Shown piece by piece: positions 10,463 to 21,742 of a DNA stretch of 64,000 bases. Under the pieces are notes generated by a model. The model was given only the letters and a program-made list of their open reading frames with translations. It was not told the DNA's origin and ran no database searches. A program made the translations under genes and the position numbers. Within the stretch, counting starts at the first letter, position 1. The number at the start of each line of letters is the position of its first letter. The stretch comes from Paramoeba atlantica (lineage: Eukaryota > Discosea): NCBI GenBank assembly GCA_977017575.1, contig CDRNVI010000009.1, positions 124,001-188,000 of the forward strand, written 5' to 3'.

Positions 10463-11364
10463 TATTTATCATGTGACAAATCCATGCACGTAAGTTAAAG
10501 ATTTTGTGCTGCTTTCTGCCATTGTGAATCTAAAGTGTGAAATACTCGTATTATTCACAAATACAGTTATTATTAACGATCAGACTGATTTTCATTGTAA
10601 ATAATAACTGTGGGGGGGTTTAACTTGTTGCAGCATATTTCTTTAGTAACATGGCAGACTAATTCACTCTATCGAAACATTTCCCATAGGTAGATCACCC
10701 AGAAATCCAACATTCTGGTCAAGAGTGCAATAAATCAGCGTGGCAAGACGTTCTTGTGGGCGCTTGAACGCTCCCGACCATTGCTTGGGAATGGTCCGTT
10801 ACTTTGTTTCTTCTCGGCGATCTGACGGAACATCCTTCTTATAATCTCCCTCTTTCGGGCGCTCTAGAGCAGTTTCGACGCTTTGATCCACATGAAATCA
10901 ACATTTTCTTAGCTGACAAACGGAGGTGACGATCGCAGGACGGCGTTTCTGAGTGAATGAAGGGCACCGGGTCGCCCAGGCTGGCCGCTTGCTCCCTCAG
11001 GATGTTCCTCCTTTGGGAAGTTGCAACCCTCCTCCAAGGGTGACATACTAGGTCCTTCACAAACGGTTTGGGGTGCGAGGTCCGAACGCCTCTACCAGTT
11101 TCCGCCGACGTATTTAACGTTGTTTAACGACCACGTCGAGTACGGGAGTGGGTTCCATTCGGGAGGGTCCGAGTCGATCCCCCAGATCTCAGTCCTATTC
11201 GGAGGGTCTGGGCCCCTACTGTGAGGCCGTCAGGGAAACTGTCATACCCGGGCTTGGGCGTTTCTTGGATAGCAGCAACTGCGTGGGCATTATAACAAAA
11301 AAGGGTTAAAAAATTTTGTATTCTTTTTTCGGAAAAAAAAGTGTGCAATCTTCGCTGGATTCCA
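10463..11364. other. Gene-free spacer
   Basis: About 900 bp between the mariner-like element and the duplicated 3' flank of the methyltransferase-like gene. Short frames exist on both strands but none has recognisable domains. GC content rises towards 11.2 kb. Confidence 0.4.
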
Positions 11365-11819
11365 CCTAAAATTAGAATCTTAACGCTGTGTTTGGTTGCT
11401 TATAACTCATCATTTCCTTGAATCCTGATCCTAGTTAGGATTAAACAGGCAACAAAACTATGTGTTGTATTTCTTACCTATAAGAACATTATTCGACGAA
11501 ATCACAAGTCTCATTCTCACTTCATGAGTTCTAAAATTGCGCTCGTCTGTGGCTTATGATACGGACTAATTAAGTACGACTTTCGAAGTCTGAATCCATA
11601 AAGATAACATTCTCTCAAGAGATTTCTCAGCTGCACATCTTGCAGCAAATCATTAGACAAAACATAGAGTGCCATGGTGCTCCAAGCGTTCTTTGCAAGC
11701 ACCTTTAGCAACTCCGTCAGTCCCTCACCCGTATCCAACACTAAAACAACGACGTGCCTTTGCTCACGAGATGGGAATCCCATTTCAAATTTCGTCGTAA
11801 ATCGATTCCGTTCAACAAA
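11365..11819. repeat. Segmental duplication, copy 2 (parental)
   Basis: Partner of 3171-3629. Because the gene here continues intact upstream, this is the likely parental copy. It covers the 3' end of the methyltransferase-like gene and ~150 bp of flank. Confidence 0.85.
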
Positions 11820-13763
11820 ATCTTCAAGTTGATATTGTGCGGAAAACGCCTTTGACACCTGTTCGGACACCCCCATAAACACGCGCTCCAGCCCAGGCAC
11901 CAGCTTCGCCAGCGCCGCAACCTCCGGACACAACCTCGCTGCTAACCCTCTCCCCCCTCCGCATACCACCAAACCCATTGGACTTAACGGCACCACACAC
12001 TGCAACAGTGTGCGGCACACCAGTCGCATCCCCTCCACATCCAGACGGTACCCCCAGCCGGGGGCATCCATCCGTAGCGGGAGCACAATCTGTACCCCTG
12101 CGAGCCCGAGGCGGTCGTACACCACCCCTTGACCATATAAAATCTTTGTAAATATTCGCCCCTCACCTCCACTCGGGGTCGTGTCCTTAATTTGTACCGC
12201 AATATGATGCGACCCGGTAAGCACCGGGTACTCCACCCCCTCCAGAAGAGACTCCACAAGGGAGCGCTCTCGTAACGAGAGTCTTGGGGTACACTTTAGA
12301 GCGTGTGGGGGAGGCTGCGAAGAGGAGAGGTTTCCCCCTCTTCTCCATCCTGTTCCCATTGCCCCCCTCCGGTCTATCCCCCCCTCCTCCCCCTCCTCCT
12401 CCATCTCCCCATGACACAAACAGTAGTTATGGGTACCGCGGCCATACACTCGAATACGAGTAAGCAGCTGCTCCTGCTCCTCCGTACCCTCATCCACAGG
12501 GGTACTCCCCCCCCTATGTTGGGCGTACTCAGGAAGTAGACCACGACCACCACGACTACTCGTGTGATCCCTACCCGTGTGATCCACAACACCCATCGTA
12601 CCCGTATGGCCCCGATCACGGGGATCACGACTCCTCTGTGCGGGGTCGTGAGGGCGTAGACCACTCGTACCCCTCCCACGGGTAGGGTCCAACCCCTGCA
12701 GGTGGGCTGTACCTGTCGGTGGGCTACCCCCCGTGGCACTACCCCTCCCCGCGGCTGCCGCACTCGTGTGGTACACACTCACACTCACGACGTGGGAGGT
12801 GGGGGTCGGGACCTCATGGGGTCCCGGGACCAGGGGGTGAGCGGCCCACCAGGGGGTGAGCGCTTGAAGGGCGTGTCGGGTCACGCGGGTGAGGAGGGGG
12901 CAGATGGGGTGGATGGGGAACACGAGGGTGGGGGGAGGGAGGGGAGGGGTGGAGAGAGGTTGTGGGTTACCCCCTTGGTGGCTACCCCCTTGGTGGCTAC
13001 TCCCTTGGGGACTGCTCCCTTGGGGGCTACCCTGTTGGTAGTTCCCCCCTTGGGGGTTCCTCTCTTGTGGATTACTCCTGTGTTCTCTTGTTGGTTCATT
13101 GTGTTCTTCTTGTGGGTTACTCGTTTTTGTAATTGAAGAAGAGGAAGAAGAAGCAACCGTAGAGTCTACGTTGTTGTTGTTCTTCGTTTCTCTTCTATTA
13201 CTTGAAGAGACGAGGAGGGGAGAGGAAAAGGAAGGGAGGTCGGTTCCGGGACGTACCCCGACGGTACGTTGGCCTGTGTGGGGGTGACGTCCGAAAAAGA
13301 AGGTGTGGGATCGGGTGGGGGTGTTGGCGAGGGGGAGGACATTCGCGGAGAGTACCTGGAAAGGGGGATGGGTTTCCGCCACGCCGTGCTGCGGGGGGAG
13401 ACAGGATTGTAGAAAGTGGGTCGCGAGGACGGTTTTGTACTTTTCTTGGTAGGCCGCGGACATCGCACGCCACGGACAGCGAGAGCAGGTGAGCCCGGAG
13501 AGAGGGCAAGGGGCGTGCGTAAGGTTTCGACGAGAGGGGCTCACGGCGTGGAGCTTACCCTGGGAGCGAAGCAGGGAGGGGGCATTGCGTTCATTGCATT
13601 GAGCGAGTACGTCGTGGTCGAGCTCGATATAATCCCCGGGAAGCACCCAGGAGAGGGGGATGCCACGGGATGGATCCCCCGGCGACGTGTGAGGTTGGGA
13701 TGAGGGAAGTTTTACTCCGAACGGGTGGCTCGTGGAGTTTACGACTTGCACAGGGAGTCGCAT
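11517..13763 (-). CDS. RNA m5U-methyltransferase-like protein (TrmA/RumA fold), probably inactive
   Basis: A 748-residue protein. Residues ~1-80 look like a TRAM RNA-binding domain, with the 'LPGD' turn at 41-44. 'CPLSGLTCSRCPW' (Cys86, 93, 96) matches the iron-sulphur-type cysteine cluster of RumA. Residues ~175-480 are a low-complexity Ser/Gln/Pro/Gly/His insert not expected in the family. The C-terminal third aligns with the SAM-dependent methyltransferase core: 'LVVCGGGRGLAARL' corresponds to the SAM loop and residues 671-748 to the catalytic tail. In active family members that tail holds a DPxR loop, a nucleophilic Cys in VSCNP, and a Glu base. Here these are DTGE (677-680), VLSND (Ser703 at the Cys position) and a Thr at the Glu position. 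I infer an RNA-binding protein that has lost catalysis, or a divergent enzyme. The gene looks GC-rich against AT-rich surroundings. Fold assignment is by eye. Confidence 0.6.
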   Translation of the reverse strand: MRLPVQVVNSTSHPFGVKLPSSQPHTSPGDPSRGIPLSWVLPGDYIELDHDVLAQCNERNAPSLLRSQGKLHAVSPSRRNLTHAPCPLSGLTCSRCPWRAMSAAYQEKYKTVLATHFLQSCLPPQHGVAETHPPFQVLSANVLPLANTPTRSHTFFFGRHPHTGQRTVGVRPGTDLPSFSSPLLVSSSNRRETKNNNNVDSTVASSSSSSITKTSNPQEEHNEPTREHRSNPQERNPQGGNYQQGSPQGSSPQGSSHQGGSHQGGNPQPLSTPPLPPPTLVFPIHPICPLLTRVTRHALQALTPWWAAHPLVPGPHEVPTPTSHVVSVSVYHTSAAAAGRGSATGGSPPTGTAHLQGLDPTRGRGTSGLRPHDPAQRSRDPRDRGHTGTMGVVDHTGRDHTSSRGGRGLLPEYAQHRGGSTPVDEGTEEQEQLLTRIRVYGRGTHNYCLCHGEMEEEGEEGGIDRRGAMGTGWRRGGNLSSSQPPPHALKCTPRLSLRERSLVESLLEGVEYPVLTGSHHIAVQIKDTTPSGGEGRIFTKILYGQGVVYDRLGLAGVQIVLPLRMDAPGWGYRLDVEGMRLVCRTLLQCVVPLSPMGLVVCGGGRGLAARLCPEVAALAKLVPGLERVFMGVSEQVSKAFSAQYQLEDFVERNRFTTKFEMGFPSREQRHVVVLVLDTGEGLTELLKVLAKNAWSTMALYVLSNDLLQDVQLRNLLRECYLYGFRLRKSYLISPYHKPQTSAILELMK

Positions 13764-14307
13764 GAGTGGGTTAAAGGTATTAAGCTACGCTCACGTAAAG
13801 CTTGTGAGGGAATTTGCTCGTCGCGGACCAGAAAACGCTATGTCGCTGTCCATTACACATACATGTATGCGTGTGCAAAAGGAGTACATGTGTGCGTTGA
13901 TATATTGTAAATTACGTTTCTTTTAATGCTCTTTGTGATAGAGACCGATTTCAGGCTACTGTAAGTTGGCTATAAATGGGACTTAGTTATCGAATAAATT
14001 CTGTCATGAACTAAAAAATTGTTAATTTTAGAAAATAATAGTGGCGTCGAGAGCTTTCAAAAATCCGTCTTGTTGGACATGCATCGTTTTTGAGGTTTTG
14101 ATATGAGTGCTGTCACCCCCCCGCCGGTTTCGGTACTTTCCTTTTTCCCCTCGAAATCCTGCCTAGTCGCCAAATAGCATATTTGGCGACTCATTACTCA
14201 GGAAATGTCACCGCATTTTTCAGGTGCACGTTGTGGTTCCAAGGAACACGGAGCACCGTTGTAAGTACGTACAATGCAATTCTTGTTTAAAGATATGTAT
14301 TTATGTG
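13764..14307. other. Gene-free spacer upstream of the methyltransferase-like gene
   Basis: No convincing gene. It should hold the 5' flank and any trans-splice acceptor for the minus-strand gene ending at 13763, but no single pyrimidine tract stands out. Confidence 0.3.
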
Positions 14308-14828
14308 GAGGGTTGAAACCTATGAAAGGCAAAACTTGGCAAAACCCGCATATTCCTCATTGACGTGGCGAAGAAAAGTACTATGTCAAATTTAGTGAAG
14401 AACATACTTGGTCTCCATCGTGCGCTGCAAAACATTTTTTGCGCCACAGAAAATGAAAATTTTGAAAAAAATACTTTTTGAAACAGACCCCCAGAAAGGG
14501 TAGCCAAGGTCTTGGCGCACATTTTCCACCCTCGTACTCGGGGACAACCCCCCTGGTATCAACAGGACGGGGCCGCCGAGTTCAGTTTTTTCCTAAAAAA
14601 ACTTGAAAAACAGGTCAACTTGGCGAAAATCATGGCTTAAAAAATAGTTTTTCAAAATCGTTTCACCTATTTTGAGAGTTTGAGACCCATACTAGCTTTC
14701 TACGCCGTTGTTTTCACAAGATACCCCTTCTGACACGCCTCCCGAATGACGCCCAAAAAAATAGGTGTCCTGACAAAACCAGGCAAAACTTGGTAAAACC
14801 CGGCAAAACCTAACAGGTTTCAACCCTC
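14308..14828. mobile_element. MITE-like element with GAGGGTTGAAACCT ends
   Basis: About 520 bp bounded by perfect 14-bp inverted repeats (GAGGGTTGAAACCT). Both ends then carry GGCAAAACTTGG-type repeats. It has no coding sequence. An internal stretch (about 14635-14715) is similar, in reverse complement, to 35274-35360, so related material is dispersed. No target duplication was identified. Confidence 0.6.
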
Positions 14829-14865
14829 AGAGTATTACGATCCCTTTTTATCTCCAAATTACATT

Positions 14866-15580
14866 ATGGGACGTCCCTCTAAGTCTTCTTGTACGCCTAG
14901 GCCCCCTGGATCAGTTCCCATTCGGATTCCCGCGCACATTGCGGAAAGACTCCCCCACGTTGAAGCACGGCAAACCCCATCTTCAAATTCAGAAATTGAC
15001 CCTGAGGCTTCGGAACCAACTCCTAGTTCCACATCATCATTTTCTCAGCGGACATAAGTAGAGCGAAAGGACGCGGCTGATACTCTTCGTATGCATTGAG
15101 TATACGCCCCAAGTTAAACTGCCTTGGATTTTGCGTCTAGTGCGGCACAATTTCATCGAAAGCGGAAGGAGCGGGGCGGCAACAAAATGCTCCAGAAAGC
15201 ATGGATAACGGACAACTTCGAAGAGGAGCTTTGCACTGATCGTGTGGACTGCACTTTATACGGCAGAAAGCACGCTGATGAACAAAAGACACTTCGTGAC
15301 AACATGCGGCAGCTGTTTCACCTGAAGTGCCGACATTGCGGCGAAATTTCTCGCTCCTATGGCGAGAGTCATTACAACGCGTCCCGGCCTTCAAAAGTCC
15401 GAGCCAAAAAAAGCAATGCCTGAACAGGGCTCGGCTCGAAACGTCCAGGAATACTGGAGTCATGTATTTCCATCGGTCATCGCAACAACAAACATTCCCT
15501 TATCAAAGGCTCTCCGTACACAACAAACTTTGATGAAATTGGTACCAAACGGTACACGCAAGGAAGATATAGTTGTATAG
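14866..15580 (+). pseudogene. Possible hAT-type transposase N-terminal remnant
   Basis: Three plus-strand frames follow each other: a Pro/Ser-rich head from the ATG at 14866, a segment with 'KCRHCGEISRSYGESHY' that could be a BED-type zinc finger, and a tail with 'IATTNIPLSKALRTQQTL', reminiscent of the region just after the BED finger in hAT transposases. In-frame stops and a frame change separate them, so it is broken. The catalytic core and dimerisation domain are absent. The family call is tentative. Confidence 0.35.
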
Positions 15581-16708
15581 TGTCAGTGTACATTTGCATA
15601 TGTTTTGGCTTGGGACTGGAAACTGCGGAGTTAGAAAGCTATGTATACATCCCTAATCATAACACATAGACGTGTTAAAATAAAGCAAAATTCGCTTTTT
15701 CAAAAAAAAGTCTTTTTCTGTTCATAAAAATGTTGTGTAAAGAAATTAAAACTTTCCGCCTCTAGCTCTCAACCTAAAATGAATACAACGACGATGTTCT
15801 TGTAGATTATCTAGGATGCGCAGCATTACATCGCCGCCATTGCATCGTACACTGCAGTTGCATTTTAAGAATGGTGCCACTGCACCATGAGAACCTCTGT
15901 GACGTTACATCCTTTACAGGGCATATCTTGGAGTTGAGAAGAGTGTGAACCTGAACAAAAAACGATTTTTTTCGAAAAAATTTGCTCGACCATGACCCCC
16001 CCCCTGGACCCCCCCTCTGGACCCCCCCCTGGACCCCCCATTTTTTTCAATTTTTTTTTTCAGTTTTGGTCCACCGGAGCCCCCTTTTATATTTTTTTCT
16101 TCTATTATATTACTGTGTTCCCCTTTATATTTTCACTGCTTTTGTTCACTTTTTTTGCAATAATCGACGGTAGAGCGGTAGTTATACAACCACCGCAACT
16201 GTATACTGTAGTTCAAAGTTCAAGCCTGCTGTACAAAAGGTGCTATACAATCAATGACCATTTACTGAATGATTACTCTTTTTAGAAAAAAAATTGTAAG
16301 CGTACCTGCCATAAATACCTGCAATCTTGGCAGTCACTGGAGGTCAGTCGCTGGCAGTCACTGGAGGTCACAGGAGTCCACATCCGACTTTCAGAAAAGC
16401 TGTTTTACCGACTATAAAATTATTATAAATTTATAATATAGAAATCAATGAGAGACAGGATACTAGTGCTACTAGAAACCTAGAAAGAACACGACCGAGG
16501 AAACTCGTGAAAATCTTACTAAATCTGAACTGAAACCTCACTGAACGAAACTGAGGCCCTCAGCCCTTCACATGATGGAACCGTTCCAACTTTTTTCTCT
16601 AATTTTTAATTTTCGAGCATGCAATTTTTTTTATTACTTATTCACAAAAAAGAGAATTTATGACTCTGACGATCTGTGTATCATAGAACTAATACATTGT
16701 AACTTAAA
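15581..16708. other. Gene-free spacer with simple repeats
   Basis: No gene seen. It contains a C-rich stretch at about 15990-16043 made of repeats of CCCCCCTGGA and a short GGCAGTCACTGGAGGTCA-type tandem repeat at about 16327-16375. Both are strand-asymmetric and low in complexity. Confidence 0.5.
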
Positions 16709-17317
16709 TCACTCCCAATAGGGAGTGAAAGTTTGAACACAAAGAGGAATAAATCCAGAAGGAAGAGTTAGTTCGGTATCGTACATCGTAAGCATTTGTA
16801 GGCCATGAGGAAGTTTCGAAAAATCAGGTACTCCTTGAATAGGATTGCGACTAAGGTTGATCTCTATCATTGTTTCTGGAAAAGCGGTAAAATTCACACT
16901 ACCTTGTATGTTGTTTCTACAGAGATCCAATAGGCGAAGCGAAGGAGGAAGATCGCTTACTTCAAGGGACCCGCTGATACCCAAATCAGAGAGAATTAGT
17001 TCTAAGAGACCTCGTGGTAATGCTGCAAAATCAACGTGCGGAATTTCATCAAAACGGAAAAATGCGGACCTCATATTCAAATGCAACAAAGAGTTCGGTA
17101 GAGAAGACCATTGGAACTCACCAGAAAGACCAAGGAGACCCCATTCGAGTCTTACGACATTATTTGTTTCGTCACATTTCACACGCTCCCACTCACACGC
17201 GGGGGTGTGCGTAGTCCATGATTCTAGAGAATTGGGAAACGTTTTAATAAAGAGAGCGAGAGCGTACTCTTGTGGTAATTCTGCACTACGAACTCGATGT
17301 GCCACAGGGTCTGACAT
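16709..17317 (-). CDS. Leucine-rich-repeat protein (family member 3)
   Basis: A 202-residue near-twin of the gene at 4547-5158, with the same start, the same cap 'TPACEWERVKCDE' and about five leucine-rich repeats. Protein identity is roughly 90%; the N-terminal 110 residues are almost unchanged while the repeats towards the C-terminus and the last 12 residues differ. The DNA match fades about 30 bp beyond the stop codon and just upstream of the ATG, so the duplicated unit is little more than the coding region. No signal peptide or membrane helix is visible. Probably a protein-binding module with an unknown partner. Confidence 0.8.
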   Translation of the reverse strand: MSDPVAHRVRSAELPQEYALALFIKTFPNSLESWTTHTPACEWERVKCDETNNVVRLEWGLLGLSGEFQWSSLPNSLLHLNMRSAFFRFDEIPHVDFAALPRGLLELILSDLGISGSLEVSDLPPSLRLLDLCRNNIQGSVNFTAFPETMIEINLSRNPIQGVPDFSKLPHGLQMLTMYDTELTLPSGFIPLCVQTFTPYWE

Positions 17318-17383
17318 ACAATAATGTTTATAATTTAGAATTGTAAAATCAATGCCTAAGTAAATTCAGTGATAGTTCGTATA

Positions 17384-18312
17384 TAAACCCCCCACAGCGA
17401 ATAAGTCACCCCCCTCTTTTTTTTGTACAACGAGGCTTAGGGGGGTTGCGGCACCACTTTCTCGTTCAAAATTTTGAGATCTGCACGTTCCCGCTGTTTT
17501 TAGACCTCTTAACAGATAACAAAATAAAACTCATTTTTTTAATGACGTTTTTACATAGTCATGCTAATATTACCCAAAAAATCTCATGTTCCTCGACCAG
17601 GGGGGGAGAAGGGGGTCAACATGAAAATGGTGTCACAGATCTTCGCTAGGGGAACGAGATCTCTCGATTGCAACAAAAATGATCAGAAACAGATAACAAA
17701 CATTCAATTTGTCACGTGGTGGAATATTTGTCTTTGATTAGTTCTTTCTTGAAACGGTGATAAATCAACTTTTTTAAGCTGTCCCCTTTACTTTTTGCTT
17801 GAAGGGGCCTAAGGGGGTCAAGATATCATTTTCTCGTTCAAAATTCTGAGATCTACACGTTCCCACCATTTTTAGATTATTTTAGAAACTGAAAAAGAAA
17901 ATTGTTTTTAGGTTCTATTTTTTTGCATCGTCATACCATACTAATTTAACAAAACAAACACTCCGCGGCCAGGGGGCACAATTGGGTCAATATTAAAAAA
18001 TAGCGGCAAAGATCTTTGCTAGGAGAACGAGGTCTCTCGTTTGCAACAAAAATCAGCAAAAACGGACAAAAATAATTGAATTTCTCATGAGAGGAGAAGA
18101 TTTATTTTGTTAAAGTGTGAGAAATTGGTCTCTTGAAAAATGTGAAGAAAGTGATAATCCATCTATCGGATGCACGCATTTGAGAGCCTTGGTTCCATGC
18201 TATAACGCGCAAAGTCTTTGTGTTGGGAACAGCGAAATGCAACAAAAATGAGCTCAAACGGACACTTGGCTGAAAAGTAAGAGGGGGATGACTTTTCGCT
18301 GTGGGGGGTTTA
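17384..18312. mobile_element. Non-autonomous mariner-like element (929 bp)
   Basis: Inverted ends TAAACCCCCCACAGCGAA..AAGTCACCCCCC, flanked by TA on both sides. It has no transposase. Inside are two copies of the module GAACGAGRTCTCTCG-TTTGCAAC, near 17652 and 18026, and two copies of CGTTCAAAATT.TGAGATCT. Its right two thirds match 775-1399. Confidence 0.85.
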
Positions 18313-20181
18313 TATTGTATGCAACCTAAATGCTGAATATTTCTAAAACGGTATACATTAAGTAAGTTCATAAAATATCCGGCTAATTTATTTTTCCACT
18401 ATAATTTTTCATCACCTGCCCAACTTACGACTGGGAAATTTCTCGTTTACAGTTCGTTCTCCAGTCGCAAATGCCCTGCTCGCTTGTGCTGTGCCGGCTC
18501 GCTGCTAGCTTTATGTCGTAATTTTCGCTGACTACGTAGAATTTGAATATCCACAAGCTTAATTTCTCAAGTCTTACAAAATAAATTCAAGATGGTACAT
18601 AGTTTTTTTTTTTAGCCAGTCGGGTTAAACCCGAGTCCCAGCAAACAATAAAATTTTTTTTTGTTGTAAAGTTAGTCAATTAATATTTTGTACATCCATA
18701 GCGGTGGCCCCCGCTGCAGATGGTTTTATTTTAGCGTTTGAACAATTATTTTCCTTTCCGGTATGATTATGCCTGCATATTTTCATTGCCTAATCCTGAA
18801 ACTTCCTGCTCCAAGAATCAGCGATGTTTTCTTCTGAGCGGATATAGGATGGTTCAATCTTTAGTCTACGCGCTTCGGTAAAATTTAGGATTGTATCGAG
18901 GACAGAAGACATGGCGCTGGAGTTCGACCATTTTCGCTGTATAGCAGCCGCTGCACTCGTGTTATCTATTCGCAATTTAATATGTGTAATGTTAGACCAA
19001 TGGTCATCGAATGCATGTAAGGCATTAAGTACAGCTTGCGTCTCCCCACGATTTATTTCTGTGTCGGTTTTCCTTTGGGCACCAGTGGCGTAAATTGTGC
19101 CGCGCGGCAAAAAGAGTACTGCTCCCCATCCGCTGAGCGACGCGTCAGTGTATAACGTTGCCGTTTTGTTTGTAGTACGTTTATCTATCTCATACTTGGT
19201 CCAAGGATTTCGCAGTACACATTGCAGCCATTCCGATAACTGGTGCCTCACTCCGTGTGATAGGATTAGTTCAGTATTATCATGTATTATCGCCTTATTT
19301 AACCGCGAAATCTGACGTCTTGTATACTTAATGGCCCAATAGTAAAGAGGTAGATGAATAGGAAGAGTACCGCTGGCATATATCAAGCGTGCCGTCAAGG
19401 TCTCTAGTTCATGAAACGGCATTTTTGTTGGAATGACCGCAGGCAACTTCTTTACAAACCTACAATGTATCTGCTAATTTATACATTTTGGCGCTGTGGT
19501 CATATTGCACACCGAGGAATTCATATTCAGGTCCATTGTTGGAATCAATTTTCTTAAAAGTCATTCGAAGTGGCTTGGCGCCATCCATTTCTCGTATTGG
19601 CGGCGCTCATGCTCCGATCCGGACCACCGTAACCCGTCCGAATAAATGTCGAGATCTCCGCATTGGGGAAATGAAGTTTGTGCATAATCAGGATGTCCCG
19701 CCATAACCGCTGTCAGTGTATGCTGAATTTCAGGTGCGCACATGTGCCCCATAGGCATCCGTGTTATTTGATAAAGTTTTCCTTTGTACTGAAACCGGTA
19801 GTATGCCCGCGTGATCGGGGGCAACCCAACCTGGTAAAATCCGCATTGTAAATCCCTCTTAATTGCACCACTATGTTTAATTCGAGGAATCTAACTACCA
19901 GGCTGTGAGACAGGGACGTTTGCTGTATAGTGCGGCTCTATAGCCGAATTTTGCGCCTTCGGCCAAACGATGAATCGCCGCCGCGGACCGTCATTCCGAA
20001 ACTCTAAAGCCGTGAAAGGGACTGTGAAAGGGTGTACTGTGCCTTTTGTGGGGTGGAGCTGCTCCTCTTCAATACTTTCATGTTCAATTATACCGGTTTC
20101 CTTTAGGTTATCAATGTCCTTACTACTTAATGATGAATCATTCGAATTGTTCAAGTTAACGTATGGAACCGGAGGCTTGTA

Positions 20182-21742
20182 TACAGGGGGGGGGGGCACG
20201 AAAACTGACTAGCTTCGCATTTTAGCCTCGTGAGGCCGTTTGAGCTAATTTTTGTTGCAAACGAGAGATCTCGTTCTGAATATCGTGTCTACGCTATTTA
20301 GAACTCGTTTGTATAAACCCGATATTTTGCATTTCGAAAATACTGAACTTTAAGACGATTTATTTTGCAAAAAGCATAAAAAATAGTAAAAAAGTTGGTT
20401 TTCTCTTCTTTTTTCTTCACTATGGGCAAGCGGCATAGATTAAACCGTCGCCAATTGTCCCCAGAGCAGTCTTCGTATTCCATACGCATTGTTTGCGCAC
20501 ACGAAAGACATCGTGGTACAAGTATTGAAGACACGGCACGAATAATGAACTGTTCTGCGAGCTCTGTCTATCGGTACAAGGCACGTTTTGATGAGTCAGG
20601 TGACACGTGCGAGCTACTCGCGCGATAATGCCGTTGATACGGAGGAATTCCGTGCTATGCTCTGTACCCTTGTTGATGATGAGAAAGACACGCCATTCGG
20701 GTGTCCGGGGTTCAAATGGGTACACAAGAGAGTGGACAAGACACTTTATCCTTGTAGTCTGAACACCGTAAAACGGAGTTTGAAAAGGATGGGATACGTC
20801 ATTAAGACTATGTCACACAAACCTTTCTTAACTGCTGAGCACAAGGCTGCCCGATTACAACTTGCTGATTACTTCGATGGATGGAGTCCAGATCAGCTGT
20901 CCCGTGTGGTATGGTGTGACGAGAAGATTTTCCGATGTGGTTCACATGGGAAAAAAATCACATATCTTGCAAAAATCACTGACCCCCCAAGGAAACACCA
21001 GTAGAAATGGATAGGTGGTACGGGGGGAAGGGAGTGCATGTATTCATGGCAACCAGTCTGCGTTGGGAAGTACCCGATGCGTGTTTCCACGAGTTTTCCC
21101 AGAATGAAACCGTAACAAACGAAGTTTTTCTGAGAACAATGAAGAAGCGAAATGGGTTTTTTAACTGGATGCATCGGCGGCCGGGGGCTGCTGTTGTCCT
21201 TGACAATGCGCCAGGGCACGGGGCAGCCCGGAGAATAGGTAAGCTGGAAGGAATTAAAATTATTGACTGGCCTTCGAAATCTCCTGATCTCAATTTGATT
21301 GAGAATTTGTGGAGTATGATGGATAAGTACATCCACACCCATCTTCGTCCGAAAAATCGAACGGAATTGCAAGCTGCTATTCCTAAGGCGAAGGACTACT
21401 TGTTGGCAGAGTGTCACGAGGCGTATGTGAACACGTTACAGAGTCTTCCCACACGCCTCGCTACTCTACGTGAGCGTGGAGGTGGGAATACTGGATATTA
21501 AGACTTAGTTTCTACCGCGAAAGGCCAAAAATTACTATTTTGCGCTCTTTTTTCAATTTGCAAAATCTCAAAAATTTCAGTTTTTCGACCCATGGGAAAG
21601 GCTTGCTTTCATCAGTTTTTGTATTCTAAATAGCGTAGACACGATATTCAGAACGAGATCTCTCGTTTGCAACAAAAATTAGCTCAAACGGCCTCACGAG
21701 GCTAAAATGCGAAGCTAGTCAGTTTTCGTGGCCCCCCCTGTA
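20182..21742. mobile_element. Tc1-like transposon inserted in the VIPER-like element
   Basis: A 1561-bp element with ~120-bp inverted ends (20182-20303 and 21624-21742) beginning TACAGGGGGGGG and GCACGAAAACTGACTAGC. TA is duplicated on both sides (20180-20181 and 21743-21744). The ends carry the shared module AACGAGATCTCTCGTTTGCAAC. The very long, nearly perfect ends suggest a fairly recent insertion, younger than its retroelement host. Confidence 0.9.
20422..21501 (+). pseudogene. Tc1-like transposase, broken
   Basis: Read on the plus strand, the transposase is spread over three frames: residues from the ATG at 20422 with an N-terminal helix-turn-helix ('RGTSIEDTARIMNCSASSVYRY'-like region), a middle part with the first catalytic Asp in 'VVWCDEKIFRCG', and a last part with the second Asp in 'VVLDNAPGHGA' and Glu in 'SPDLNLIENLW'. 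A frameshift near 20600-20630 and a frameshift with a stop near 20980-21005 separate them. The second Asp and Glu are 32 residues apart, shorter than the usual 34. The C-terminus 'LRERGGGNTGY' is typical of Tc1 proteins. Not functional as it stands, although the element's ends are well kept. Confidence 0.85.

Noticed and set aside
12302-13492. Several plus-strand and overlapping minus-strand frames of 60-144 residues
   Set aside because: They are shadows of the low-complexity insert of the methyltransferase-like gene and have no domain of their own.
13725-13926. Small plus-strand frames
   Set aside because: Too short, no domain, and opposite to the host gene direction.
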